Shown piece after piece: positions 1-9,346 of a DNA stretch of 64,000 nt. Every line of letters starts with the position of its first letter. The stretch's first letter is position 1. The stretch spans positions 248,001-312,000 of the forward strand of contig NZ_WHZU01000001.1 of NCBI RefSeq assembly GCF_010667655.1, written 5' to 3'. Made by a program: the position numbers and the translations under genes. Origin of the DNA: Bifidobacterium saimiriisciurei (lineage in GTDB: Bacteria; Actinomycetota; Actinomycetes; Actinomycetales; Bifidobacteriaceae). Below the pieces are notes generated by a model, which saw only the letters and a program-made list of their open reading frames with translations, had not been told where the DNA came from and did no database searches.

Positions 1-1502
1 CGAAGGCGATCTCGGCGATCGACATCGCGGACCGCGACTACTACGGCAGGCGTTGGGACAATGCTGTCGATCCGTTGGGAGACAACGTCGAGACGTTCTT
101 CAACGACCTGCTGCTGGGCATTTCGCCGAAGAAGTCGCACCGCATGATCCTCGACGGCTTCCAGTCGAAGGCATTCGACGCGTATCTGGAGAAGAACACG
201 GCCGTGGAGTTCATCAACAACATCCTCGTGCCGTATGCGACGGCGTGGAACATCCTCGGCCAGCCGCACGCGTATGACCTGCCGCAGGAGGTGTCGGAAT
301 GGCTGGTGCGGCTTGACGACTTCCCGACGACGGAATGGAAGTCGGTGGCGATCTGGGCGTTGGTCAACATCGGGCGGGTCGGCGTGCTCGGAGCGAACGG
401 CTCGGCGAGCGCGACGAACGACGCGGATACGGCGGCGACGTCCGCGAGGAACGACGCGGGCGCGAACGCAGGCCCGCAAGGCGGACGGCATTCCGCGCGG
501 CATTCGCGCGTTCCGCAGACCATCACGTTCGAGGAGAAGGACCAGGAGCAGCTGGTGAAGGTGCTGCGCGCGCTGGAACGCGTGACCGGCGTCGACAATC
601 TCGGCAAGGCGTCGTCGTCGCAGCGTCGCCAGCGTGTGGTGCAGATCCTCAAGGACCTCGACCATGGCCGCAAGCTGAAGAAGTCGACCGGGTTCAGCGT
701 GAGCGACGAGGACCGCAAGACCGCTCTGGCCCGTCTGCGCGGCGAGATGCAGATGAACGACACGATGAAGAAGGTGCTGCTGCTGCGCGCCAACGACGTG
801 AGGAACGGCTCGCCCGTGGTCCGTCCTCGCAGCGTCAACGTGGTGCGAATCCTGCCGGAGAGGATCGGCCCGAACTCGTCGTTCGTCACCTGGCCGGAGG
901 CGACGCGCGACCATTGGACGGACCGCATCGGCAACATGGTGCTGTCGGCGGCAAACGAACAGCAGCTGGCCGACGTCGACAGCTTCACGCCGCGTATGGA
1001 GCGCATCACCGAGGCTCCCCGTTCCCGTCGGTTCCCGCTGACCGCCGAACTCACATCGGTGACGGGCATGACGCCCGATGTGCTGGAGCGCCGTCAGAAC
1101 GAGATCGTGCAGCTGCTTGCCGAATACTGGCGGATTCGTTTCGACGCCGACGACGTGGATCTGACGTCGGTGAGCGAGGAGACGCTGTCCCGAGGGGCCC
1201 GACGGGTTTCGCAGGGCTCGCGGCGCATCACCATCATGCAGGTGATCGACGCAGGACTGCTCGTCCCCGGCGAGAAGCTGGTGTGGAAACGTCCGCGCCT
1301 GGGGCAGGAATGGTATGCCACGGTGACGAACGACGGCAGGCTCGAACTTGAGGACGGTTCCGTGCATGCCACGCCCACGGCGGCGGCGCGTGCGGCCAGC
1401 GGCAAGGCGGCGGGGGCCGCGCTCAACGTGTGGAAGCGGGTCTCCAACGGGCAGAAGCTCAGCGACGTATGGCAGACGTATCGTCTGAGCACGCTGAAGT
1501 AA
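1..1502 (+). CDS. GmrSD-like DUF1524 protein with C-terminal RAMA-like domain (5' end outside window)
   Basis: The reading frame is open to the left edge, so only the C-terminal ~500 residues are visible; a DUF262 domain would be expected upstream. The block around 835-1125 has the DUF1524 (HNH) layout: an ILP segment, a tryptophan, then IGNMVLS and an NEQQ segment. The histidine normally just before ILP is arginine (VVRILPER), so nuclease activity is doubtful. The last ~90 residues (from ~1230) look like a RAMA/DUF4357-type domain, with 'VIDAGLLVPGEKLVWKR' and a late 'NVWK'. RAMA-type domains are thought to read modified DNA, so a modification-dependent restriction or defence role is inferred. 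A poorly conserved Ala/Asp-rich linker lies at ~400-490. Confidence 0.6.
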   Translation, partial: KAISAIDIADRDYYGRRWDNAVDPLGDNVETFFNDLLLGISPKKSHRMILDGFQSKAFDAYLEKNTAVEFINNILVPYATAWNILGQPHAYDLPQEVSEWLVRLDDFPTTEWKSVAIWALVNIGRVGVLGANGSASATNDADTAATSARNDAGANAGPQGGRHSARHSRVPQTITFEEKDQEQLVKVLRALERVTGVDNLGKASSSQRRQRVVQILKDLDHGRKLKKSTGFSVSDEDRKTALARLRGEMQMNDTMKKVLLLRANDVRNGSPVVRPRSVNVVRILPERIGPNSSFVTWPEATRDHWTDRIGNMVLSAANEQQLADVDSFTPRMERITEAPRSRRFPLTAELTSVTGMTPDVLERRQNEIVQLLAEYWRIRFDADDVDLTSVSEETLSRGARRVSQGSRRITIMQVIDAGLLVPGEKLVWKRPRLGQEWYATVTNDGRLELEDGSVHATPTAAARAASGKAAGAALNVWKRVSNGQKLSDVWQTYRLSTLK

Positions 1503-1659
1503 ATAACGTAAGGAACATAGAAAAGAAGAAACGAAAAAAGAGGAAGATATACGGACGCCGTTGGCCGTATCTCCGATCGATAAGGTCTGGTCCTCGAATC
1601 AGAGAAGACCGAATGACTCATGCCAGCCGATGCCTGCGGGCATCATGACCGGCGACGGA

Positions 1660-1785
1660 TCACTTGTCCTCTTCGATCTGACGGGCGACGTAGCGCATGG
1701 TCTCGAGCATGTCCTTGTTGACGTAATCCATGCTGGAGAAGCTGGCCATCGCGAGACCCTCCTGGAATGCCTTTGCGAACTTCAT
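1660..1785 (-). CDS. Small 41-residue protein of unknown function
   Basis: The ATG at 1785 follows an excellent AAGGAGG site with 7-nt spacing and opens a 41-codon frame ending in TGA. The peptide begins MKFAKAFQEG and ends with the acidic EEDK. It has no cysteine and no membrane segment, and looks like an amphipathic helix with several methionines. A promoter fits upstream (TTGCAT at 1853-1848, 17 nt, TAGATT at 1830-1825), and a TGCAACG/CGTTGCA palindrome (1849-1872) overlaps the -35. I do not recognise the family. The complete set of expression signals makes a real gene likely; a regulatory or membrane-associated peptide is possible, but nothing seen decides this. Confidence 0.6.
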   Translation of the reverse strand: MKFAKAFQEGLAMASFSSMDYVNKDMLETMRYVARQIEEDK

Positions 1786-1824
1786 GATGAACCTCCTTGA
1801 TTGGTTTTCCTTGTTGCGATTGTC

Positions 1825-1872
1825 AATCTAGGAGGCGGGCATTACGGATGCAACGGTTTTCCATTCGTTGCA
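1825..1872 (-). promoter_or_regulatory. Promoter and palindrome in front of the 41-residue gene
   Basis: On the minus strand, TTGCAT (1853-1848) and TAGATT (1830-1825) are 17 nt apart. The palindrome TGCAACG-10 nt-CGTTGCA (1849-1872) overlaps the -35 hexamer and has the form of a repressor operator. The cognate regulator is not identifiable here. Confidence 0.4.
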
Positions 1873-1951
1873 CAATTCCTTCGCGATTATTGTGCGTCAG
1901 CGCACATTAGGTCGTTCCAATGGCGGTTTTCCGAAGTGGATTGCGGCTTTT

Positions 1952-1982
1952 GCCGCTTTTGCAGGCCTTCTGCAAAAGCGGC
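1952..1982 (-). terminator. Hairpin downstream of the rarD-like gene
   Basis: A 13-bp perfect inverted repeat (GCCGCTTTTGCAG / CTGCAAAAGCGGC) with a 5-nt loop lies 39 nt past the stop of the EamA gene. No clear U-run follows, so it may act as a weak or Rho-assisted terminator. Confidence 0.5.
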
Positions 1983-2020
1983 GCAGAAGGCCGGCAGCCG
2001 AAGGAAGGCGATGCGACGGC

Positions 2021-2944
2021 CTATTTTCTTCCCAGTTCGAGGCGGCTGCGATGCTGCCGCACGAGGTCGACGGAGTATACGGCCAGGGCCAGCCAGATCA
2101 CGCCGAACGATATGAACCGGTGGGCGGGCACCTGCTCGCCGAGCACGACGATGCCGAGCAGCAGCTGGATGGTGGGCGTGATGTACTGGGTGAAGCTCAG
2201 CATGAGGAACGTCGCGTGCTTGACGCCGTACGAGGTGAGCACCAACGGCACGGCGGTGAGCACGCCGCATCCGGCGAGCAGCGCCCACACATGCCATGGG
2301 GCGTCGGCGGGCACGCCGAACCTCGGCTGCACGGCCAGGGCGATGAACGCCACCGGCGTGAGCACGCCGGTCTCGAACGTCAGCGATTCGAAGGCGTCGA
2401 GCGGCACGAAGCGTTTGATGAGACAGTATCCGCTGTAGCTGAACACCATGGCGAGGGCGAGACCGGGGAACCTGCCGGTGTCGATGACGTAGAGGATGCC
2501 GCCGATGAGCGCGATGAGCATGGACGCGATGCCGAGCGCGCTGGTCCTCTCGCGCAGGAGAAGCAGTGCGAGCATCATGTTGACGAGCGGGATGAGGAAG
2601 CCGGCGGCGCTGGCCTCGGACGTGTGGCCGATGGAGACGAGATAGATGTAGACGACCCAGTCGATGGTGACGAGCACGGCGGCGAGCACGGACATCCAGA
2701 ACACGCGACGCGTGCGCCACATGGCCTTCACATGGGCCACGAGCCCGCCCCAGCGGCCGGTGACCAGCATGAACAGCACCATGACCACGGCCGCGGTGAC
2801 GATGCGGTAGAGCATCACGTTCATGGAGGACACGCTGTCGAGCGCCGCCCAATACAGGGGGAACATGCCGTATACGAGCGCCGACGCGATGGTGGCCGCC
2901 ACGCCGTGCGGGGTCTGCTTCACTTCTTCAACCGCTTTCTTCAC
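2021..2944 (-). CDS. rarD: RarD-type EamA/DMT family transporter
   Basis: A 307-residue integral membrane protein of about ten hydrophobic segments. The RarD signature 'GVAATIASALVYGMFPLYW' comes early and 'YSGYCLIKR' lies mid-protein. The EamA repeats end in 'QYITPTIQLLLGI', typical of the RarD branch of the drug/metabolite superfamily; the true substrate of this branch is usually unknown. I chose the GTG at 2944 (VKKAVEEV) because the upstream residues are Arg-rich and unlike the family. There is no Shine-Dalgarno, but TATCAT lies 6 nt before the GTG, so a leaderless mRNA is possible. It is transcribed alone, with a hairpin downstream. Confidence 0.8.
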   Translation of the reverse strand: MKKAVEEVKQTPHGVAATIASALVYGMFPLYWAALDSVSSMNVMLYRIVTAAVVMVLFMLVTGRWGGLVAHVKAMWRTRRVFWMSVLAAVLVTIDWVVYIYLVSIGHTSEASAAGFLIPLVNMMLALLLLRERTSALGIASMLIALIGGILYVIDTGRFPGLALAMVFSYSGYCLIKRFVPLDAFESLTFETGVLTPVAFIALAVQPRFGVPADAPWHVWALLAGCGVLTAVPLVLTSYGVKHATFLMLSFTQYITPTIQLLLGIVVLGEQVPAHRFISFGVIWLALAVYSVDLVRQHRSRLELGRK

Positions 2945-3148
2945 CCCACGATGATACCGCGAGGCCGCGCTCCGGCGGCCGCGGACGGCCTGCCGACGGC
3001 AACGCGCGGCGGAGCCGTCCGCACGGCACGGCGACATGCCCCACCGGTGAACAACGGCATAACTCTCGTCGATGCGATGACCCCTCCCCGAGCTTCGGGG
3101 GCATAATGCAAGGAGGGAATCATCGTCAACGAAGAGGAAGCCTGCCGT

Positions 3149-4492
3149 ATGAGGACGCTACGGAACCGAACCATCATGTTGATCGTGGCGATGCTGTCGC
3201 TGCTCGCCTACACCGTCATCCGCTTCACATGGCTGGTCTCCTCCGGAATCGGCGGACAGATGACCCTCGCCGATATCGTATGGATGCTCGGCCTCATCGT
3301 GGTGGTCGCGATCTGCATCTACTACACCGTCAGGAACATCAGACTCCTCAGGCGGGGAGTCACCACGGCACGGGGCATCATATGGATGTTCAACGAGATC
3401 CATTCGACGGATTCGGACGGCGACCCGACGACCCGTTTCGAATACACGATCCGGCTCGAACGCGGCGACACCCTCAAATTCGCCGAACTGCCGGTCTACG
3501 GCCGCATCGAACGCCTCATGAAGACGCCGGGCACGCATATCATCCTGCGATGGATCGAAGACACCGACATCATCGACCTCATCGAGCCGGACCCCGGGTA
3601 TCCGCAGCCCAATCCCTATGACGTGGTCGAAGAGCGACGGGGAGACAACGCCAACAGGAGCGCCGGCAGCGGCAACGCCAGCAACAATAGGAACGACGAT
3701 GCCGACAAGCACTACACCGTCGTACGACGCATGGCGACGTCCCAGGAACACGAATGGCGGACCTCGCATATGTCGTCCATGCCATACGGTGCGACGACCA
3801 TGCCGTATATGGCGCCGGCGGCGCAGGGGACGGACGGCGGCAACGGCAACGCCGACGACGATGCCGCATGGTACGACGCGAAGCGCCGGTATGCGGTGCT
3901 GCTCAATCCGCCGACGATGCTGTTCTTCTTCGGTCTGGTGGCCCTTACCGGATATCAGTTGGGAACGATGTCGCCGTTCGGCGTAGAGCGTGTGATGCAG
4001 GATGCGGTGGTGTTCGTCAGCGCGCTGGTCTTCGCGGTCTGGATGATCATCCACATGCTGGTGCAGGGGCCCAGCCTGGCCCACGACGACATATACCGGC
4101 ACGAACCGCGGCAGGTGCGCTCGCGCCTGCTGCGCCGCAACATCGTACGGCACTGCATCGGCATCGTGGTCTTTCTGGCCATCGGCCTTTCGGGATTGTC
4201 CGGCGTGTTCGGCACGTTGCAGCAGGGACCCGTCACGAAGCCGGTGACGTTCAGCAGCTTCGCGCATCATACGGAGACCGATGACGACGACGATGAGACC
4301 GAATACGCCGATTTCACGTTCACCGACGCCCTAGGCGAGGAGATCGGCATCAGCGTGGAATCATCCCACGAGGAATACATTCTTCGCCAGACCGGGGAGA
4401 GGACCGGACGCGGATTGGTGCTGACCTACTGGGATCTCGGCCACGGCAACTACGCCTACGACCACGCCAGGCCCAACGCCACGACGGAATGA
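3149..4492 (+). CDS. Membrane protein of unknown function, DUF3592-like N-terminal part
   Basis: A 447-residue protein. Two N-terminal membrane helices (residues ~8-30 and ~42-62) are followed by a soluble segment (~70-140) with the 'TARGII...RFEYTIRLERGDTLKF' pattern that resembles DUF3592 domains. An Asn/Asp/Gly-rich low-complexity linker spans ~165-250. A second membrane pair (~255-305) and one more helix (~330-350) precede a small acidic extracytoplasmic-looking tail. The ATG has a GAGGAA site about 10 nt upstream. A stronger AAGGAGG sits further up, in front of an in-frame ATC at 3122; I did not use it. No function can be assigned; it is probably a cell-envelope protein. Confidence 0.65.
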   Translation: MRTLRNRTIMLIVAMLSLLAYTVIRFTWLVSSGIGGQMTLADIVWMLGLIVVVAICIYYTVRNIRLLRRGVTTARGIIWMFNEIHSTDSDGDPTTRFEYTIRLERGDTLKFAELPVYGRIERLMKTPGTHIILRWIEDTDIIDLIEPDPGYPQPNPYDVVEERRGDNANRSAGSGNASNNRNDDADKHYTVVRRMATSQEHEWRTSHMSSMPYGATTMPYMAPAAQGTDGGNGNADDDAAWYDAKRRYAVLLNPPTMLFFFGLVALTGYQLGTMSPFGVERVMQDAVVFVSALVFAVWMIIHMLVQGPSLAHDDIYRHEPRQVRSRLLRRNIVRHCIGIVVFLAIGLSGLSGVFGTLQQGPVTKPVTFSSFAHHTETDDDDDETEYADFTFTDALGEEIGISVESSHEEYILRQTGERTGRGLVLTYWDLGHGNYAYDHARPNATTE

Positions 4493-4525
4493 GACCAGCC
4501 CAGACAGAACCCGTCCGGCACCCGA

Positions 4526-7500
4526 CTAGTGCAGCAGGGCGAGCAGATCGTCGCGGGTGAGGGCGGATATGGCGTTGCCCGACGACGACGCGGCGTCCAC
4601 GAACCGTGAGGCGAGGTCGGTCTTGCCATGCTGCAGGTTCAGGATGCGTTCCTCAATGGTGTCCTTGGCCACGATCTGATACACGTTCACGTCCTGCGTC
4701 TGTCCGATGCGATGGGCACGGTCGGTGGCCTGGTCCTGTGCGGCGGCGTTCCACCATGGGTCGGCGTGCACGACCACACAGGCGCCGGTGAGGTTGAGCC
4801 CCGTGTTGCCTGCCTTGAGCGAGATAAGGAACACGGGGGTGGCGTCGGCGTTGAAGGCGTCCACGAGTTCGAGCCGTCGCTTCTTCGGCGTGGCGCCGGT
4901 GATGATGTCGTAGGCGACGTCGTCGCGGCGCAATCGTTCGGCTATCAGATCCAGATAGCTCGTGAACTGGGAGAAGATGAGCATCTTGCGTCCGGCGTCG
5001 CGGCACGAGAGCACAAGCTCCTCGATGGCATCGAGCTTGGCGGATTTCGGCGGCCTCGCGGATTTCGCGGCCTTCACGGCGCCGCCCGCCGCCACGGCCG
5101 TCGCATCCTTCGACGCCACGTCCGCCGAGCCGTCGTCCTGTGGCAGGTCGGAGCCGTAGTTCGCGTACAGCAGCCGTGGATCGCAGCAGGCCTGGCGCAG
5201 CCTGGTCAGCTGGGCAAGCACCTGAATCCGGCCCGCATTGAAGTCCACGTCCTTCTGCTTGTTCAATGTGGCGCGCAGACGTTGCTCGAGCGCCGCATAC
5301 AGTCGCCGCTGCTCGCCCTCCAGCCGCACGGTGATGACGTTCTCTATCTTCTCCGGCAGGTCCTTCAGCACGTCGGCCTTGCGGCGGCGCAGGATGAACG
5401 GGCCGACGAACGCCTGAAGCCTGGCCTGCGCCTTCTCGTCACCGCTCAATACGGGCATTTCGAAGCGCTCGCGGAAGTGCGCGTACGAGCCGAACATGCC
5501 GGGCATGAGGAAGTCGAAGATGCTCCACAGTTCGGCGAGCCGGTTCTCTATCGGCGTGCCGGTGAGCGCGAACCGGTGACGGGCTGCGATCGCGCGCACG
5601 GCCTTCGACGATTTGGTCGCGTGGTTCTTCACATACTGGGCCTCGTCCAACACCATGCAGCAGCATTCGATGCCGTCGTAGTCGGCGATGTCGCGGCGCA
5701 GCAGGTCGTATGACGTGATGAGCACGTCGGGGACGGAGGAATCGCCGGACTTCCCACCGCCGCGCGCCGTTTCGAGCATCCGCCGCCGTTCGGCCTTCGT
5801 TCCGGCCACGACCTCGACCGACAGCTCCGGCGCGAACTTCGCGCATTCGGCGGCCCAGTTGTAGACCAGCGACGCCGGACAGACGATGAGGTTCGGCCCG
5901 ACGGTGCGGAATTCGTCGCGTCGGGCGACGAGCAGCGACAGCAGCTGCACGGTCTTGCCCAGGCCCATCTCGTCGGCGAGGATGCCGCCGAAGCCCTTGT
6001 CGCATACGGCGCTGAGCCAACGGAATCCCTCGACCTGATACGGGCGAAGCGTCGCGGCCAACGATTGCGGCACGGCGTACGAGGCCGGGTCGATGACCTT
6101 CAGATCGTTCACGTAGTCGCGGAATCGTTCGTCCTTGTCGTCGTCGGCGACCTGATGGTCGAGATAATAGGCCTCGTATGACGGCACCGCGACGCCTGCC
6201 GCCAGTTCCTCGGGCTTGAGTCCCAGGTCGGCGGCGATGTCGTCGATGGCCGCCGTGTTCACATCATGCAGGTTCACGAACGCACCGTTCGACAGGCGAT
6301 GATATTTGCGGCGGCGTCGGTATCCGGCGAGCAGCGCGGGCACATCCTTGGGATCGATTTCGTCGGCGATCGGCGATATCTCCACCAGATCGGATTTCAG
6401 CGACAGACCGACCCTGATGACCGGATGGCTTACGGCGGTCAGGCCGTCGAACGCGGGTGTGGAGAACACGTCGCCGAGGTCGCGCAGCACGGGCAGCCCT
6501 TCGGTGAGCAGCCGCCATATGGCGTCGTCGTCGGATTCGGGAATGCGGGCGATGAGACCTTCCGGCCGGGGGAAGTAGTGCAATGCCGCCTCGACGGCAA
6601 GGCGTTCGGCGTCGCGGTCGCGCATCGCGTCATGCGGGCCGATGCCGGCGAACACGTCGAACCGGTCGTCGCCGTAGCGGGCCTTCATCTCGCAGCTGAC
6701 GCCATGCAGGTCGCGGTCAAGATAGATTTCGATGCGGCATGGCAGGCGTCTGCGCCGCGCCAGCTCGTCCGGCAGACGCATGGGGATGCCATTGCCGTGG
6801 CCTTCATCTCGCGACGAATCCTGCGGCGCGACGGCGTTCGCGGCGCCGTCGGTGTCGGCCGGATCCGCCGCGTCGCCTCGTACGGGCGTGACGTAGGGCA
6901 GCACCGTCGCGGCGAATATATCCACGTCGTCGGGACCGAGATAGAGTCCATCGGCGTCGTTGTCGTCGCATAGCACGTCGATGACGCGACGATTCTCCAC
7001 GAACCGACGGCTGCACCGGTGGATCACCGGAATCCCGCCGTCGATGTCGTCCGCCGACGCGCGGACGATGACGAAACTGCTCTGCTGGCCGATTATCAAC
7101 GCCTCCGCGTTCATGCGATGCCGTATAACATAGCCGCCACCGTGGCCGACGACGGCACCGGACGCGGCGGAGCCGCCGTCATCGGTGCCGACACCGTCGG
7201 AGCCGTCGATGCGTTCGACCGACAATCCCATATCGGGGTCGCCGTCCACGACGGATGCATCCATGGCCGCCGCATAATACCCTGCGGGCGCGTAATCGAT
7301 GGTCTGCCCCGAATCCACGTACAGATCGAGCAGATCCGCGATTTCGGCGTCGGTGAGCAGCATCTCGGAGGACTGCGGCTTACGGCTTCGGTAGCCGCCG
7401 CGATATCCGCCGCGGCGGCCGACGGACGCGCCGCCGACGGATTCGATGCCGGCGCGGATATCCGCCGCCCTGCGCAATATGCCGATGACGGCGCGTGAAC

Positions 7501-8446
7501 GTTCGTCGAAGGCGTCCAGCGTATGCGTGAACGCGAGTTTCTTGCCGTAGACCACGTACTGCCGCCATTGGATGGCGCGCAGCAGGGCGTCAATGTCCTT
7601 GACGACGTATGCGATGCCACGGCTCGGCACGATGATATGCAGCCGCATCAGCCATCCATTGCCACGCTCCGATTTGCCGATGCCGGGCCGGAGCGCAACA
7701 CTGCCCACCGGCATATGCTGTTCGAGCGTGGCGATTCCGACGGCGCCTTTTCGGCCGGCGGCACCGACGGCGTCGTCCGAATCGGCGAGCGCGCTGACCT
7801 GCTTGAGAAGGTCGACCTGCCGTTCCTGTGCCTCCTGACGCCGACGCATCTCCTCCTGCTGCATGAACGACTGCAGCATTCGGGACGTTCTGCGGCGGCG
7901 CAACGTCATGCCGCCCGCCTCCGTGCCGCCCGGTGCGTCCTGATCGAAGGATTCGGGCGAATCGTTGTATTGCATGATGAGCGCGATGATGTGCTTGCAT
8001 GCGGAACCGTAGCGACCATAGGCGGGACATGAGCACGAGGAGTCGAGCACGCGGCCGTGGGATTCGTCCAGTGTCGCTCGCACACGATAGGACGCGCTTC
8101 CCGAGGAGCTGGAGACCAAGGCGGTCAGCGTGGTGGTGGAGTCTCGGCCGACGGTGCAGGCCAGCGCATGCATCCGTCCGCCGGAGATGACGTCGTAGGC
8201 GCGGTAGAAGGCCGATCCGCCGAGTACACGCAGCACATGCTCGGGAATGGCCTCGTCCTGATGGCCGTATGCGGCGCCTTCGCCTTCGGCGGCATCGTCG
8301 TAGCCGTAGCCTCCGTCGTAGCCGAAATCGTCGTCGGCGTCGTAGCCGGAGATATCACCGTAACCGGCGCCGAACGACGAGCCGCCTCCAAATGACGAGC
8401 CGCCGCCTCGGCCGCCATACACGCGCGTCCGCCAGTCGTCCGCCAT
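4526..8446 (-). CDS. SWIM zinc-finger SNF2-family helicase/ATPase
   Basis: A 1306-residue DEAD/H-like translocase. The N-terminal ~65 residues are Gly/Tyr/Asp-rich and low in complexity. A SWIM zinc finger (CSCPAYGRYGSACKHI) follows at about 138-155, then a long bacterial-SNF2 region. The SNF2 ATPase core starts near residue 810 with 'DEMGLGKTVQ' (Walker A), followed by 'VLDEAQYVKN' (motif II) and 'ALTGTPIENRLAELW'. The C-terminal helicase lobe ends with 'QATDRAHRIGQTQDVNVYQ' (motif VI). Such proteins remodel protein-DNA complexes; their exact role in bacteria is open. ATG 8446 was chosen over the GTG at 8449 for its spacing from AAAGGCGG. It is monocistronic, divergent from nothing, and read toward the unknown membrane protein. 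Confidence 0.92.
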   Translation of the reverse strand: MADDWRTRVYGGRGGGSSFGGGSSFGAGYGDISGYDADDDFGYDGGYGYDDAAEGEGAAYGHQDEAIPEHVLRVLGGSAFYRAYDVISGGRMHALACTVGRDSTTTLTALVSSSSGSASYRVRATLDESHGRVLDSSCSCPAYGRYGSACKHIIALIMQYNDSPESFDQDAPGGTEAGGMTLRRRRTSRMLQSFMQQEEMRRRQEAQERQVDLLKQVSALADSDDAVGAAGRKGAVGIATLEQHMPVGSVALRPGIGKSERGNGWLMRLHIIVPSRGIAYVVKDIDALLRAIQWRQYVVYGKKLAFTHTLDAFDERSRAVIGILRRAADIRAGIESVGGASVGRRGGYRGGYRSRKPQSSEMLLTDAEIADLLDLYVDSGQTIDYAPAGYYAAAMDASVVDGDPDMGLSVERIDGSDGVGTDDGGSAASGAVVGHGGGYVIRHRMNAEALIIGQQSSFVIVRASADDIDGGIPVIHRCSRRFVENRRVIDVLCDDNDADGLYLGPDDVDIFAATVLPYVTPVRGDAADPADTDGAANAVAPQDSSRDEGHGNGIPMRLPDELARRRRLPCRIEIYLDRDLHGVSCEMKARYGDDRFDVFAGIGPHDAMRDRDAERLAVEAALHYFPRPEGLIARIPESDDDAIWRLLTEGLPVLRDLGDVFSTPAFDGLTAVSHPVIRVGLSLKSDLVEISPIADEIDPKDVPALLAGYRRRRKYHRLSNGAFVNLHDVNTAAIDDIAADLGLKPEELAAGVAVPSYEAYYLDHQVADDDKDERFRDYVNDLKVIDPASYAVPQSLAATLRPYQVEGFRWLSAVCDKGFGGILADEMGLGKTVQLLSLLVARRDEFRTVGPNLIVCPASLVYNWAAECAKFAPELSVEVVAGTKAERRRMLETARGGGKSGDSSVPDVLITSYDLLRRDIADYDGIECCCMVLDEAQYVKNHATKSSKAVRAIAARHRFALTGTPIENRLAELWSIFDFLMPGMFGSYAHFRERFEMPVLSGDEKAQARLQAFVGPFILRRRKADVLKDLPEKIENVITVRLEGEQRRLYAALEQRLRATLNKQKDVDFNAGRIQVLAQLTRLRQACCDPRLLYANYGSDLPQDDGSADVASKDATAVAAGGAVKAAKSARPPKSAKLDAIEELVLSCRDAGRKMLIFSQFTSYLDLIAERLRRDDVAYDIITGATPKKRRLELVDAFNADATPVFLISLKAGNTGLNLTGACVVVHADPWWNAAAQDQATDRAHRIGQTQDVNVYQIVAKDTIEERILNLQHGKTDLASRFVDAASSSGNAISALTRDDLLALLH

Positions 8447-8495
8447 CACCGCCGCCTTTCGTTCTCCCGCTCATAGTAAGTCGGGAGGATTCGTT

Positions 8496-9113
8496 TCACC
8501 GCGAGAGGAAGGCCCGGATGTCGGCGAACTCGCGTTCGCATACGTCGTGACGCATGCCGTCGTAGGAATGCTCCTCGCCGTGCGTGAACCGTGCGAGTGC
8601 CTCGCGCATGGCGGCCTTCTGCCCGTCGGGAATCTGCCGGTCGAGGGTGCCGTAGCCAAGGAAGACATCGGGGCGGGCGTCGTCGGCGAGATCGGGCACG
8701 GTGACGACGTCATCATGGAACGACGGCGCGAGCAGTACGGCGGCATCGAACACATCCGGATGGTCGGCGAGCAGACGGTATGAGAGATACCCGCCCTGCG
8801 AGAATCCGACGAGCACGATGCGACGGCCGAGCAATCCGCTGGCGTCAAGCAGGGTGACGAGTCGGTCGCCGATGGCCGAGCATTGCGCCTGGATGCGCGC
8901 GTTGTCCCAGCCGGCGCTGTCGTACCATGCGTGGCCGCCGAGATACGTGCGGTGAATCGGCGCTTGCACGGAGATGTAGTCGGCGTCCGGTTCGATGGCG
9001 TCGATGATGCGCACCATCTCCTGCTCGTCGTTGCCATACCCGTGGAACATGACGAACAGATCGTCATCGTCGTCGTGGTCGAAATCGATGTTCGATATCA
9101 TCGCCAGTCGCAT
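8496..9113 (-). CDS. Alpha/beta-hydrolase, phospholipase/carboxylesterase family
   Basis: A 205-residue cytosolic esterase of the Abhydrolase_2 (YpfH/EstB-like) group. The nucleophile elbow is GFSQGG (Ser ~103), the acid Asp is in 'GYGTLDRQIP' and the histidine in 'YDGMRHDV', giving a complete catalytic triad. The oxyanion region 'VMFHGYGNDEQEM' is also typical. An acidic run (DFDHDDDDD) sits near the N-terminus. It lies upstream of the SNF2 gene on the same strand with a 49-nt gap, so the two may share a transcript. Small acyl esters or thioesters are likely substrates, but the natural one is unknown. Confidence 0.85.
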   Translation of the reverse strand: MRLAMISNIDFDHDDDDDLFVMFHGYGNDEQEMVRIIDAIEPDADYISVQAPIHRTYLGGHAWYDSAGWDNARIQAQCSAIGDRLVTLLDASGLLGRRIVLVGFSQGGYLSYRLLADHPDVFDAAVLLAPSFHDDVVTVPDLADDARPDVFLGYGTLDRQIPDGQKAAMREALARFTHGEEHSYDGMRHDVCEREFADIRAFLSR

Positions 9114-9323
9114 GGTTTACTCCGTTTCGTTCGGGTCGACCGTCTCGCCGCACATCCGATTTCCAGACTACCGTGCGGCTTGGCCCGTCCCAGCGATGCC
9201 GCGTTCGACCCGACCGGTGTTCGACTCCGGCAATCCTCAATCCTCCATTGGCGGCGATCCGCTTCGGCGTCGGAGCCCCGTCAACGTCGGCGGTTCGACG
9301 TGGCGGAACGGCGGGCGAGTTGC

Positions 9324-9329
9324 TACAAT
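9324..9329 (+). promoter_or_regulatory. -10 box of the tRNA-Arg promoter
   Basis: TACAAT lies 17 nt before the mature tRNA start, within TTGCTACAAT. The -35 at 17-nt spacing is poor (TGGCGG). I see nothing else in the 233-nt gap between the esterase start and the tRNA. Confidence 0.4.
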
Positions 9330-9346
9330 GTCGTTTCGTTGTCTTT

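Noticed and set aside
1868-3106. A 412-codon plus-strand frame overlapping the rarD region
   Set aside because: It is antisense to a clear EamA transporter and has no recognisable domain.
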